Source of the DNA: Baylisascaris procyonis
Lineage: Eukaryota; Nematoda; Chromadorea; Rhabditida; Ascarididae
Assembly: GCA_037389465.1 (NCBI GenBank)
Contig: JAZARR010000152.1
Span: 248,001 to 312,000, forward strand
Direction: 5' to 3'
DNA: 64,000 nt
A program made the translations under genes and the position numbers. Within the stretch, counting starts at the first letter, position 1. Every line of letters begins with the position of its first letter. A model generated the notes under the pieces. The model saw nothing but the letters and a program-made list of their open reading frames with translations, had not been told where the DNA came from and did not search any database. Of this stretch, positions 23,765 through 35,106 are shown one piece after another.

Positions 23765-26700
23765 CAGGAAATCTGCTGTCACTTGTCTCTCGATGGTTGC
23801 ATGACATGGCGCACCCGATGTGAAACCGCATTGTATGAAATCGCGCTAACGGGATACAGAAAACCTCTAAAAAAGTGTTCGAAATCGTTTGGGTCTTTCT
23901 TACAGCTGTGAAAAGTGCATCATGTAATCTATCATCGCACATCATGACCACTACGACTATTATTAATTTTTGTCTAATGTTGTATATCAACCTTCAATAA
24001 AGCATGTCAAACAACCGCATTTTGCCGTCTCCACTATGCATACAACAAACACGCACGGTCCAACTTACAAACTATATCATCATTTGCACTTATGCATAAT
24101 CCCTCGGAGCCAGTGCTTAGCACAGGTAGGGATTGCCCAAGGTGGAGCCCTGAGGGAATGAGATTGATGTCTCATCGTCCGAAACTGATATTTCAGTTAA
24201 AGCCATTGTAGGCTAACTTCCCCATATTCCATTTCTACCTTCCACTCCTGGATCCCAAGGAGGGCAGGTACCATAATGCAACCATCGGTAAATTTTTTGC
24301 TTCTTAGAGATCGGTTTAGCAATTAAATCAGCAGTCAGCCTCAAGGAATTATAATGAGATGGACAAAGTGAGCTCACGTAGGTGTTCGTGATTAGTAGTT
24401 AGCCTCCACACAGTAATGGTCTCATTTATCGAAATACATCTGTTAGGGTGACAATTAAGTGAGCAACTAACCAGATGAATGCTGAATGAATTTGCCGCCG
24501 ACTCACCGGCGGCAAATTCTCTGGCTGGTCGGCCAACGAATCGTCGCTGCGCCTGCGCGTCTGTCATTGTTCGCCGGCCAGTGATTTATCATCATACCTC
24601 CTGCGGATTTCTGTCTGAGAGACGTGAGCAAGCATAGTGCTAATCACTAAAATTTAAATCACTTCACTTGAGCATCGCAAAAATTGATAAGGACAACGAA
24701 TTAGTAGAAACGACTCAAGCTGATCTCAACGGGCAGCTACCTGCCGCTATATTCCATTGAAATCAATAATTTGCATGTTCCTCATTGTACTGTTTTGTGC
24801 GTTCTACTACTACCGCAATTGGCTGGACTTTCACGTATTCCAAAATTTGCCTACTTTCTGTGAAAGTCGTTTTCTTTCCTTTATTTTTTTAGTTTCAATA
24901 AATTCATCTATTAGCCTGTAATAGGGTTAAAGTAATTCTTTAAAAAAATATTACAATGACCGGACGCAATAAACGATACGGAAGTAGGTAATAATAAACG
25001 ATTCGTTTATAAGAGACAGGGGACCGAAAAGAAACAGTGGACTGAAAAGAACAGTACAGGTGAATTAGCAATTTTGCAGCTTTTCTTAGCTACCTTTTAT
25101 ATAGTTACCTTCGCTGCACAATTACCGAAGCTAATCTACTTACTGAGAAAAGGAACGAAAAATACGCCAACTATAAATAAAGACTTATCCGATTGTCAAT
25201 AAAGATCTCCTCCCTACTAGTCCACTATTAAAACGCCGAAAACTGGAAAGAAAGATTGCTTAAAGAACAATTAGAAACGAAAGATCTTCGCCATCCATAG
25301 ATCTAAGTTTTTAACGTTGCTTTGAACCACTTCCTTCTACTTCTGTAGAAAAATCCGCTTACGAAAGGCAATAAAATATCGTCACCTGATCCTATTGCGC
25401 GACCTTCCAAGCTACCATTGATTCATTTCGATCTTCACGATACTGCCAATCTCATGTACCGAGTCTCGTCTTTTACCGGTGATTGTTGTTGTAGTTGTTG
25501 AGATCCTCCAACCCTAGAACTTTGCTACCTTATTCGTTATTTTTACTGATGCTATTTCTTTCTTCCATATAGTTCCTCTATAATCTTCTCTAATGTAACG
25601 TTGAAATAAAAATAAATCAATAAAAAAATCGGTCACAAAGTTTTTCAGCCGTTGTCATTTGTGGAAATAAATTGGGAATCACCACATGCGAATAGTCCAT
25701 GCATTTCTCCCCAGGTTAGTTCAATTCACGCAGAAAATAACCTCGAAACTACCACATTTCATTAACATCTCAGTGGTAACCTTTGAGGTGACCTTTCTAT
25801 TCTTAAGGATTCAATAAATATCACTCTCGAGTAGCGACGGGAACAACATTCATGTCAAAATGGGACGAAATTAGTGAAAATCACTCTCGCAAGCCTGCTA
25901 GAGGAGAGCGGGTCACAAGGAATGAAACTCATGGTAGCCTCACCTCCTCCCCCTCCCCCTCCCTCGACCATTCCAGAGATCTCTTCGTACACATATTGAC
26001 CAACAGCTACAATCTCAATTTCTGCAAGAACAAAAAAATGGAATGAGATGTTAGAGACGCCACGATGGATAAATCCACTCACCTCAACAAAAGCTTTGAT
26101 AAGGTCGATCGTTCGAAGCATCATTCGAATATTTCGAATCCATCGTGACTATCGTGCACTTCGCTCAAATCCGTGCGATCTATAAATAAAATAAAATCTC
26201 ACCTGTGGCGTTCCTGCTGAATATGTTTCACTCAATCAAACTACAGTGTACACTTTTTGGCAAAAAAAAAAAAATCCCCTGATCAAAATTGACTAAAAAT
26301 ATGACGCCTATATATGATGGTCGATATAAAGACTAAGGGCAAATAACAAAAAACAGGAGAAAATCAAAAAGAAAGAAAAAAATACACACACTGGTAATTA
26401 TTGTACGAATAAAACCACAACTCCTCTAAGTCTACACTAATCGTTCACTGACCTATGCAACAAAAATATCTAAAGCGCTAAAACCTAAACCGTACAGTTA
26501 ATGGCCAGATGATACATATCCAAATGAAAATTGCATTACAGTACTCAAAAAATAAAAATAAATTCAACGAATAGGCGGTTCATTTTTTGAAACAATAGAC
26601 AATTTGAGCAGCTCACCGATAATTTTATAACATTTCAAAGAAATACTACCTTTAAAAAAAAGAAACCCCCATAATCGACTTTCCTCAATGATTAAAGTAA

Positions 26701-26869
26701 AGTGAAGTTAATAAAAACAAATCCCTATGAGTTTTCATCGGTCCCTTTTCCAAAGGAATGCATCTCAATAAAATTATCCCCTCAATTTTTCCAACCTATT
26801 CTAAATCCACTCTTCTAATACTTCCTTATTTTCTTCATAATTAAATTAAAAAATTTTAAAAAATCTAAA
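23765..26869. other. Spacer of inverted repeat, second part
   Basis: No confident gene. A possible minus-strand first exon starts with ATG at 24567 (MTDAQAQRRF, then a GTGAGT donor inside the hairpin at 24488-24519), but no following exon is convincing. Exon-like pieces near 25950-26130 on the minus strand do not join in any frame. Confidence 0.35.
24488..24519. repeat. Perfect 13-bp hairpin
   Basis: GAATTTGCCGCCG and its exact complement CGGCGGCAAATTC are separated by six bases (ACTCAC). A weaker pairing between CTGGCTGGTCGGCC and the GGCCAG near 24575 extends the structure outward. Confidence 0.85.
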
Positions 26870-28700
26870 TCAATAGTAACTAACGTATCCTTCCACGAGT
26901 TTTCCGGTCCGTTGTGCGAGTGCCATGGCGTTATCTTTCAGACGTCCTGTTGCATCAACTGTCGCATTCAATCTTTCGTTACGCTTACGAAGGGCCTGAA
27001 AATAAAATATCTTTCAACGTCATTGTAATTGAATTCCATATGCCATTGCCATCTTCGTTATAACTAATACATTGCAGTTTCCACATAACTTTATATAAAA
27101 CAACGTTGCCACAAACAAGAATATTCGTCTACCTCAATGGAGTTTTCATAAGCAGAATAAATACCAACTCCTTTATCATTTCAACATATTCTTGCTTGAA
27201 GCACAAAATTTTACCAAATATGCCGGTGAAATCATTTTCTATGAAATGCTATAAACTACTAAGGTTCACCAGGCTATTCACCGAATCCTTAAGTTCATTA
27301 GGTCACAAAAGTTTCAATAACCTCCACCGAATGCGCATTCAAAACGTTTACATCAAGACGAATGGCTCCAGCAGACTACTGCAGCGATAGAAAACAAACC
27401 TCTAGTGATGGCACTGCATTTAATTCAAACGTCTCGAAATTAAACATAAATTTTGGCAAACATTTTTCCAATCCTCCTACCCACCCTTCCTTCCCCTTAT
27501 CAAAACTAAAAACCCAAACTCTATGACGGTAACCCATCCATATACTTAAATAAATCGAATAGACATTATACATGCACATCGCTATAAACAACCACGATAA
27601 TCTTATCTGAAATATCAAATGAAACAAAAAGTAGCGGATAAAAATAGTATATTTAAACTTTAAAAGAAAAGAAAATAGTGTCCAAATTATTCCAATATAT
27701 GTGCATGTATAACTTGAATAAAAATAAATCGGTATGGGCGAAAAGAAACAATTACTATTAGTGATAATAATAATAAAAATAATACTTGACAATAAATGGT
27801 CAATGAATGGAAAAAGATTGCGCTCATGCTGTGCGCTTAGCTTACTTGTGCATTCACTGTTATACAATTCCGCTTCTCCATAACACTCCGCTATAATTCG
27901 TGCGAAACGATTTAATAGAAAAAAACACCTTTCCGGAAGGAATCGTAATCTCGGGGATCCATGAAAGAAACTCATGTTTTAAACCAATATGCAGCAAACA
28001 ACATTTTTCGCTTGTTAAAAACCTATTGCCAAAAGTTGCCAAACTATTTCGCGATACGGCCTCAATCACACCGAAGCTCACTAAGATCTGCAAGTGGCCA
28101 TCGATCAACAAAAAGCCTACAGTATTGCTCAAACCACCCATGACATCATACGCGCGCGCTAGAAATACGGTAGCGCGCGCGGTGCGCTAGCTTGCAGAAT
28201 TCCGCATCCAATACCACAAAAGTGAGAACGGACTAGCCAGCTTTAGTCGGGAAATTTCAACCACCCAGTAAAACGATTTAATTTAGCAAACGGCCACCCA
28301 CTAAGCAGGACAGAACTAGTTAGAATCCAGGTATCTCTATGCCGGAACTAATATCCTAGCTAATACCTAGAAATCGTTCAAGCCATCCTATCCCTTCTTC
28401 TTTAAGAAACAACATCGTTCGCCTCGGTGCACTCACAATGCAGATCACGCAAAAACATCATACACAGCAATAAAAAAAATTTTTGATTATTCAAGCATAC
28501 TATTTAGCTATTTAAATATTATTCAAAAAAACTCTACTACTGTAATATAGAAAATGCGCATTCAAGTAACACAATTGAAAAGTCGACAAAACAAAAAACA
28601 ATTATCAAGCTCTTTTTTATTATGAACAAAAATAATTATCAACAAATTATCAAAAATAATTATCAAACAAAATTATCAAAAATAATTCGAAAATAATCAA

Positions 28701-28779
<79 letters not shown>

Positions 28780-30438
28780 CGTTAAATAATTCTTCACAAC
28801 GCCCCGGATTAAACAAAACATGAACGCTTACACTCGCTTCTTGAGAACCTTCAATTAAAACTTAGCCAAGATGTTCTATCTCACCTCTCCTTTAAATTAC
28901 TTTTTATTAAGAAAGCAACTCTAAAACTCTGTAACAATCATATTATGGCTAGGTTAGATTTAGTATGCAAAGCATAGGGAAAATAAATAAAGCTTTCCAA
29001 AAATTACAAGATTAGAGAAAGAGGAACGACGGGAAATCAATATAAAAAAATAATAATAATAAAACACAAAATTCAACGCCGCTAAAGGAAACACTGCACG
29101 AAATCTTATTGAATATCCTAAGAAGAATGGATAACGAGGATGGTCAACTCAACAAATCAATGATGGAATCATTCTACTCACTTCAGGCAACTATGAAAAA
29201 ATAAAAGAAGCAAGATTGGATGCTCATCAAAAGCCTACATTCTACTTATAATGAGCCCATGATGACATGAGGCAACCCTATATAGTCCACCTCCCTTACC
29301 TCCCTCCGCAAAACCCCGAAAAGCGAGGCCAATGCTCCGCTGTAGCAAATTTTTATTCACTACCTCGCATTGCATAAGAGATCAGCTCTAAGAAAATTCA
29401 ATTTATTCTAAAAATTATTATTTTTATCTCGTCTCTGAAGCGTTTCATTCTATTCCAATTGAAAATCACCTCACCTCATCCTACACTTGAAGCATTCCAA
29501 CCCGAAGCACCTCAACTTATTCCATCTCTAGAAATCAAATCTCAAGCTTGAATTAAACTTCATAAACACTGAAGAAGAGTTATTTTGTGGGACACTAACC
29601 ATTCCTTTGCGGGAAACTGCAGTCGATAACCGACTGCGCCTTACTCAGAACTGGACGCTTCGCCCGACTTCCAACACAATTCCGTGCTCAAGCGTGTGAA
29701 GGAATTCACAGCTCGTGCATCGGAAACTGAAGCAACAAAAGTATAAAAGCGCAGTGCTGAGCATATTAATACGAGCCGCGCTCTATCCACTCCCCCCCCC
29801 CAGCACTGCGCTTTTATACTCTTATTGCTTCAGTTTCCGATACACGAGCTGTGAATTCCTTCACACGCTTGAGCACGGAATTGTGTTGGAAGTCGGGCGA
29901 AGCGTCCAGTTCTGAGTAAGGCGCAATCGGTTATCGACTGCAGTTTCGCGCAAAGGAATGGAACAACGACTGTGAAATTTAAGTTTGGCAACTAACATAT
30001 TTATATAAAATATACCACGATATGGAAATTTGCATACTTAGATATAAGCAACACTTAGGCGCTTACATGGAATCAAGTAGCAGAATGTAAAGAAAAGAAA
30101 AACATCTACTGAAGAAATTATAGCAATGAAAATAAATTAAATTATTCTAACAATCTTTTAACTGAATAAACATTCGGCAGTCTAAACCAAAAATAAATCC
30201 TTATAAACTACAAAGAAATTCCAAACCAAACGATAGGATGACAAAAAAAATATACCTGATATACAGCAGGTCCGCTAAGTGGACCGCCACGAACTTGAAG
30301 AGGTATGAATTGATCAGCGTTGGTTCCTTCGCTAGCATCCGTGCTATGTGAGTCTTCTGATATTGCTTTGCTTTGAAGTCCCAATTCGCGAACCGTCCGT
30401 TCTCCAATTACAACTCGTCGTCTTCTCTCTGTGCTCAT
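26870..30438 (-). CDS. Small SNARE-like coiled-coil protein, two exons, 102 aa
   Basis: Exon 1 is 30256-30438 (61 codons, MSTERRRRVV to GPLSGPAVYQ). Exon 2 is 26870-26995 (41 codons plus stop, ALRKRNERLN to EGYVSYY). The intron of 3.26 kb has GT/AG borders in phase 0. The exon 2 protein can be laid over an R-SNARE motif in the pattern ERxxRLxxxxDxTxxLxxxAxxLxxxxxKLxxxY, close to the tails of tomosyn or amisyn and of synaptobrevin. The central arginine is not in its usual place and there is no membrane anchor. The ATG follows a pyrimidine-rich CAG by two bases, which would suit either spliced-leader addition or an internal exon of a longer gene. Exon 1 lies inside the right arm of the large inverted repeat. 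The family call is an inference; the two-exon structure is better supported. Confidence 0.6.
28152..28180. repeat. GC-alternating hairpin
   Basis: GCGCGCGCTA and its complement TAGCGCGCGC flank a nine-base loop. Such alternating GC runs stand out in an AT-rich neighbourhood and can adopt Z-DNA. It lies in the intron of the small coiled-coil gene. Confidence 0.75.
28704..28778. repeat. TA microsatellite, right arm of large inverted repeat
   Basis: TA dinucleotides at the inner end of the right arm, preceded by a cluster of AATTATCAAAAATA words (28625-28700). Confidence 0.97.
29607..29790 (-). repeat. ~165-bp unit, right-arm copy 1
   Basis: Same unit as left arm 18055-18220. It contains a short hairpin, GTGTGAA-TTCC-TTCACAC (read on the unit strand), followed by GCTTGAGCACGGAATTGTGT. 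This copy is in the position expected for the arm itself. Confidence 0.85.
29803..29968 (+). repeat. ~165-bp unit, right-arm copy 2 (inverted)
   Basis: Inverted relative to copy 1 and separated from it by a C run, so copies 1 and 2 form a tight palindrome with an axis near 29797. Sequence is nearly identical to copies 1 and 3. Confidence 0.85.
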
Positions 30439-30440
30439 TT

Positions 30441-30625
30441 CTGCGAGAAACTGGAGTCGATAACCGATTGCGCCTTACTCAGAACTGGACGCTTCGCCCG
30501 ACTTCCAACACAATTCCGTGCTCAAGCGTGTGAAGGAATTCACAGCTCGTGCATCGGAAACTGAAGCAACAAGAGTATAAAAGCGCAGTGCTGAGCATAT
30601 TAATACGAGCCGCGCTCTATCTACT
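30441..30625 (-). repeat. ~165-bp unit, right-arm copy 3, abutting exon 1
   Basis: Direct repeat of copy 1. Its end (GTTTCTCGCAG on the minus strand) stops two bases before the ATG of the small coiled-coil gene and supplies the acceptor-like site. Other copies read CGCAAAGGAATGG at this junction, so the similarity breaks exactly at the exon. Confidence 0.8.
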
Positions 30626-30756
30626 TCTCCCCCCCCCCCCCCCCCCCCCAACTACGCTCCACGTATACTGACGTCATTCGCTAAGCCATACAGGCACCCC
30701 CCCCCCCCCCAACGAGCGAAATAACAAACACACTGAATAGAGTGCCCAAGACGGCT

Positions 30757-30764
30757 CTTATATA
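30757..30764 (-). promoter_or_regulatory. TATA box in right arm
   Basis: TATATAAG on the minus strand, partner of the box at 17877. An initiator-like CTATTCAGTG follows at similar spacing. On this strand it would fire toward exon 1 at 30438. Confidence 0.45.
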
Positions 30765-30835
30765 CCCCATTCATAGTATCAAAGCATCACTTATAAGAGC
30801 AAAACATAGTGCGTTCTATTCTATGGCCACAGCGA

Positions 30836-30955
30836 GCTGCTCTGCCATCTGATCGAGCTGCTCTACCATCACGATCGAGCCGCTCTACCATCATGATCGA
30901 GCTACTCTATCATTATGATCGAGCCGCTCCACCATCATGATCGAGCAGCTCTACC
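30836..30955. repeat. 22-bp tandem repeat, about five copies (right arm)
   Basis: Reverse complement of the array at 17692-17812, same copy number within what I can count, with a few substitutions. Confidence 0.88.
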
Positions 30956-31185
30956 CTTCAAACTGTCGAGTGGGTTGATGAGCAATCAAACAGACTTCAT
31001 TTTTAATGCTTAAATCTGATTTTATGTTCTATTTACGACACCACCTCGTTCACAAGACATAAGCAGTCAAAAAAGGACTCGTTCCCCATCGCCGATAAAT
31101 CATGCTAACGAGCTATCTGCTGTTGTTGAACGTATAGTATCGATTTGGCTAATTATTGGGAACGCAGCAGCCCAGAGAGCAAATT

Positions 31186-32178
31186 GATAGAAAAAAACTA
31201 CTGTTTTCTGCTCTTTTAACAAAAACCCCCACTCATAGAGCAATTTTGCAATATATCAGTATATGCTAGCGTGTTTATCATCGCTAATCACATATATACA
31301 CATACAAATATTTCAAGAGAAATTTTTATCACAAATATTATCACGAATAATTGCCTTTTTCATAATCAATCAACATCAAAGACCAAATCACCGCTCTCCA
31401 TTTCAATTTATTTACTCACTTCTTTCTAACCAACAACAAACATCAACCAAAATAAATAAACATATTAACGCTATACATACCTCTAGAGTGTTCCTTCTCC
31501 CCATTTCCGCCAAAATACTCTCACCTTCTCCTCACTTCTATCGGCCATCCCCTCCAAAAGTTTCGCTCAAATCGATCTTATAGAACTTGGTGATCCCAAA
31601 CTGTATTCTGCATAACCTCTGCTTAAAGTGGTCATCCCAGAACTAAATGTTAGCTTCAAAACAAATCCATCGAAACTTTAAATTAAGACCTACAAAGTGA
31701 AATTCCATAACTAAGCTCCCATTAACCGGTTGTTCCATCAAGTGGACATTCAAGTCCATATTCCCAAAGCGAATGCTTCTTTCCATTTCTCTCACTCCTA
31801 AAGATACAACGGAATGTAAGGTGAACAGCTTTCTAATATCCACCGCTAAGATCCCGTTCGCTTTCAAAGGAAGCATAATAAATCCAAGAATTTAGCTCAA
31901 TGAGCTCAAGAAGGTCTTATTCTAACTCTAGATGAAATAAATGGTGAGTCTCCCTCCTTGTACGTTGGTCGAAAAAAATTTTCTCTCTTTAGAATTACAA
32001 GGCACAAAACACAATTTTAAAAAACTGTCCGAATGGCTAATCAAGGAACTCTTCTATAACATGTTTAATATATTATCTAAACCGAAAGGACAACACAAAG
32101 AATGCACAAAAAGTGAGCAATGAATCTCAACTGGGCAAGAAGAAACGGAAATATCGAAGGAAGTCACGTCCTCCTGCT
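31186..32178. other. Spacer between inverted repeat and GCSH
   Basis: No gene recognised. The downstream part should include the GCSH 3' UTR. The open frames are AT-rich and lack family features. Confidence 0.4.
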
Positions 32179-35106
32179 CTACGAATGTGCCTCCTCTTCC
32201 TGTTTTTTGAATGCTTCGTATGCATTTTCGTCCATCAACTCTTGAAGTTCGTCTGCGTTCTTCACTTTCAGTTTGTATAGCCAACCTGAAAGATACAATA
32301 ATCTCTGCTTATCAGAAAGTGCTCATTTAAACATTACCGATGGGGACAGAAAAAAGCTCCTCTTCAATCGACATCCGGACGCGTGACCTTTCACCTCCTT
32401 ACCCGCGCCCTACCGAACAATCAAAGTTGAAAACGAGGGTCACTAATCGTCGCTAGAGAGCGACGATTAGTGACCCTTGTCCAAAGAATCCATAAATGAC
32501 ATTTTAGAATTAAGAAAAATTTTAGCAAAAAAAAGAAACGAAAAAATAAAAGGGTACATCAATTTAAAGCATCAAAACTGTTTGTGAAACATAGCCATGA
32601 AAAAAGTCCGTCCAAAAATTATTCAGAACAGAAATCGGCACGAGAGCAAACGCATTTCATGCTTTAAAAAATGATCACTGAAAAATAATTGATAGCAGCA
32701 AAGCAAAAACTTGAAGTTTGAAAATGGAACCGACAAAAATATTCAACGTTATGCTAAAATATAACTGAGGCTTCTAGAAACGATATGAAATCATTTCTAA
32801 CCCGAACGATAGGCATAAGCGTCCAACTGAACAATGAAAGGGAGAGAAGCGGAGAAAGAACTAAGTAGGAGAGTGGCCTTTCACTTATAGAGGTCCTTCC
32901 GGACTGGATGTAATATAAATATAAACCGGAAATTTGAAATGGGCATAAATGATTTATAGCTCCTCTTTTTCTAGCGGCTCTTCTTTGAGTTCCAATAAGT
33001 ATAATCTACTCTAAATGGTAACCTCCTTCCAACTAGAAATTTTCAAATGATGCTCTTTTTCACAAATGCTCTCAAAAAGATGAAAATAACGGTAAGTAGA
33101 CCTCTATTAAGCTGGATGAAATATCTCAAAGAATACTTACCATGTTCATAAGTGGATTTATTGATAAGGGATGGGTTTGCCTCCACTTGGGTGTTCTTCT
33201 CAGTGACCGTGCCGGATATAGGCGAATACACATCGGATGCGGCCTTCACACTCTCCACCGCGGCTGCAGTATCGCCGGCAGCCAGCTCTGTCCCTACATC
33301 TGGTAGTTCCGCATATACGATATCACCCAACGCCTCCTACAATACAACGCTTTATCACCTAAAATTTTTGCCTTATTTGTTTCAGTATAAAAATTACGAA
33401 CATTTGATTATTGTTCTATCAACATCTGTCAACACAAAGCACTTAATCTATCAACCTCCTTTCTTCTTATTCAAATTTTCCACCACACGATTGTCGATCA
33501 TTATATTTCAACTAGCATACATATTTACAGATCAAAAACGAGCAGGGGAGAGGCGGGAAGGGTGTATATTTCCAGATTTCTGCACTCTACACTAGCCATG
33601 AGAAAAAAAATAAGATGACAGTGATAAGAAATTCTAAACGGCCGCGACTTGGAAAACGTGCACTCTATAAGTGATGCTGAAAATTTCCACATGTCTGCAC
33701 TCTACATGTGCGGTCCTGCCGAAATAACTTTGAACGGGAAAGTTACAACAAAACGTGCCGACAACAAAGCGTCACGTATTTTCTTGTCTAGTTGGGACAG
33801 ACGTGTATTCAAAGGCATAATTCACATAACTGAGCCGAATTGGGCTTATAAAATTGCCGACCTTAGAAAATCCACTAATTGAATTATCATTCAAATTACT
33901 CAGATGTTTCCTTTTCTGATGCAACCAGCAGCCTAAAATGCTATGAACTTGTGCTTATAAACAGATCTTGTCCAGACCTGAAACCTTATTGAAATATTTG
34001 AGAAGGAAAATAGTTCTAGAAATACAGAGTTGCCGGTACTACCAAGTGCAGTATAAATACCTACGACACACCAACAAGCACACATTTCGAAACGATATAA
34101 GGTGTTTATCAAATACCGCTCAGAGCCAGGCGGGGAGGGGAAGGGGTGGGGGAGCGAAACACTCGATAACATTGATCTAGTCACTCCTTAGTTTTTCCCA
34201 TTTTAACGGATGTCATCGCATCGATTTACATATAACGGGAACAGAAATAGAAGATAAGGAAGAATTCAACGCAGAGTCGATGTGCAACATATCCTAATGC
34301 CCCAATGACACAAAGACCCGTTAAGTGACATGGAATTACAGGATGAAATTTATTAGCAACATGCAAACATCAAGTAAATTGCGATAAGTTTATGAATATA
34401 TGAATTACTTTCAAGCTGCATGTTATTAATTGGTGAAACTTTATTTGTCGCACGAACAAATCCCATCAACTTACGTCCCCGAAGAAAATAAGAGTAAAAA
34501 TTCTGAGAAATTTAAGGTTACTAACCTGTGCGAATGCGGAGATACCAACAGTGCCAATTTCGCCATCAACCGAAACCCATTCATGCTTCTTCGTATATCT
34601 TCGCTCTGCAACAAAACCAATAAGAAGGTACGACTCTGAAAACCCCTTCCTTTATGAAGCAAAATGCAAAGAGCTCAAAAGGGTATACGGACTAGCGAAA
34701 TAAGAAAAAACAAGAAACGGAACTGGGCACTTTTCAACAAGGCCAAGTCTTCATCTGTTGAAGACCAACACCCAGATCGGGCTACGCACTGAAAACCGAC
34801 AAGCAAAAGCTTCTATCTTTGCAAAGCAGAGGAGTATACTGTGAATATTTTCTCAGGATGTGATGACGTAATCAAGCTGAACAGGTCAGCTAATTCAAAT
34901 GTGACTTAATTTTTGCTCCGTTATTTTCCGCTAATCAAATACAACCGCTTGAAAAACTGTTGAAAGCAATGTGCAAATATATAAATTTAACAAAACAAAC
35001 CGGTCAAGAGTGCACGAGACGTGGAAAAAGTGCGTACGAACTGTGGCAATGCACTCCTCGAGATGTAGAGCCGCGGAAGAGCACGTAGCAAGCTCACTGA
35101 AGCCAT
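32179..35106 (-). CDS. GCSH: Glycine cleavage system H protein, mitochondrial, complete, 162 aa
   Basis: Lipoyl carrier that shuttles the aminomethyl group between the P, T and L proteins in the mitochondrial matrix. Four exons: 35001-35106, 34526-34605, 33141-33336, 32179-32285, with phases 1, 0 and 1 joining cleanly. Exon 1 encodes a clear import peptide, [14 protein letters not shown] through [12 protein letters not shown]: Arg- and Ser-rich with no acidic residue. Exon 2 gives [10 protein letters not shown] and [10 protein letters not shown]. Exon 3 gives [14 protein letters not shown] and the lipoylation motif ESVKAAS, with the modified lysine at about residue 93, then NPSLINKS. Exon 4 gives GWLYKLKV and ends EEEAHS-stop. 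The length is close to the animal family norm (human 173). The exon 1 donor (GTTTGT) is weak, but the reading frame and transit peptide support it. Confidence 0.95.
32436..32477. repeat. Perfect 19-bp hairpin in GCSH intron 3
   Basis: AGGGTCACTAATCGTCGCT and its exact complement AGCGACGATTAGTGACCCT are separated by only AGAG. The flanking sequence is not palindromic. Confidence 0.92.

Larger units (their letters stand above)
28704..31185. repeat. Right arm of large inverted repeat
   Basis: Reverse complement of 17459-19139, ending CAGCCCAGAGAGCAAAT. It begins with a TA tract (28704-28778). This arm is about 800 bp longer than the left because of a block at about 29790-30440. That block carries exon 1 of the small coiled-coil gene and two extra copies of the ~165-bp unit. 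C tracts (about 30629-30649 and 30697-30710) interrupt it where the left arm has none. Confidence 0.88.

Noticed and set aside
25855..26124. Minus-strand pieces with DLIKAFVE and EIEIVAVGQYVYEE near splice-like sites
   Set aside because: The only frame open in the second piece requires a phase that hits a stop in the first, so the exons cannot be joined.
27376..27975. 199-codon minus-strand ORF, the longest in the window
   Set aside because: AT-driven Ile/Phe/Tyr runs (SIIFIIIIT), no family pattern, inside an intron, and a competing frame of similar length on the same strand overlaps it.
33649..33882. 77-codon plus-strand ORF in GCSH intron 2
   Set aside because: Reasonable composition but no recognised family, no splice partners and antisense to a well-supported gene.
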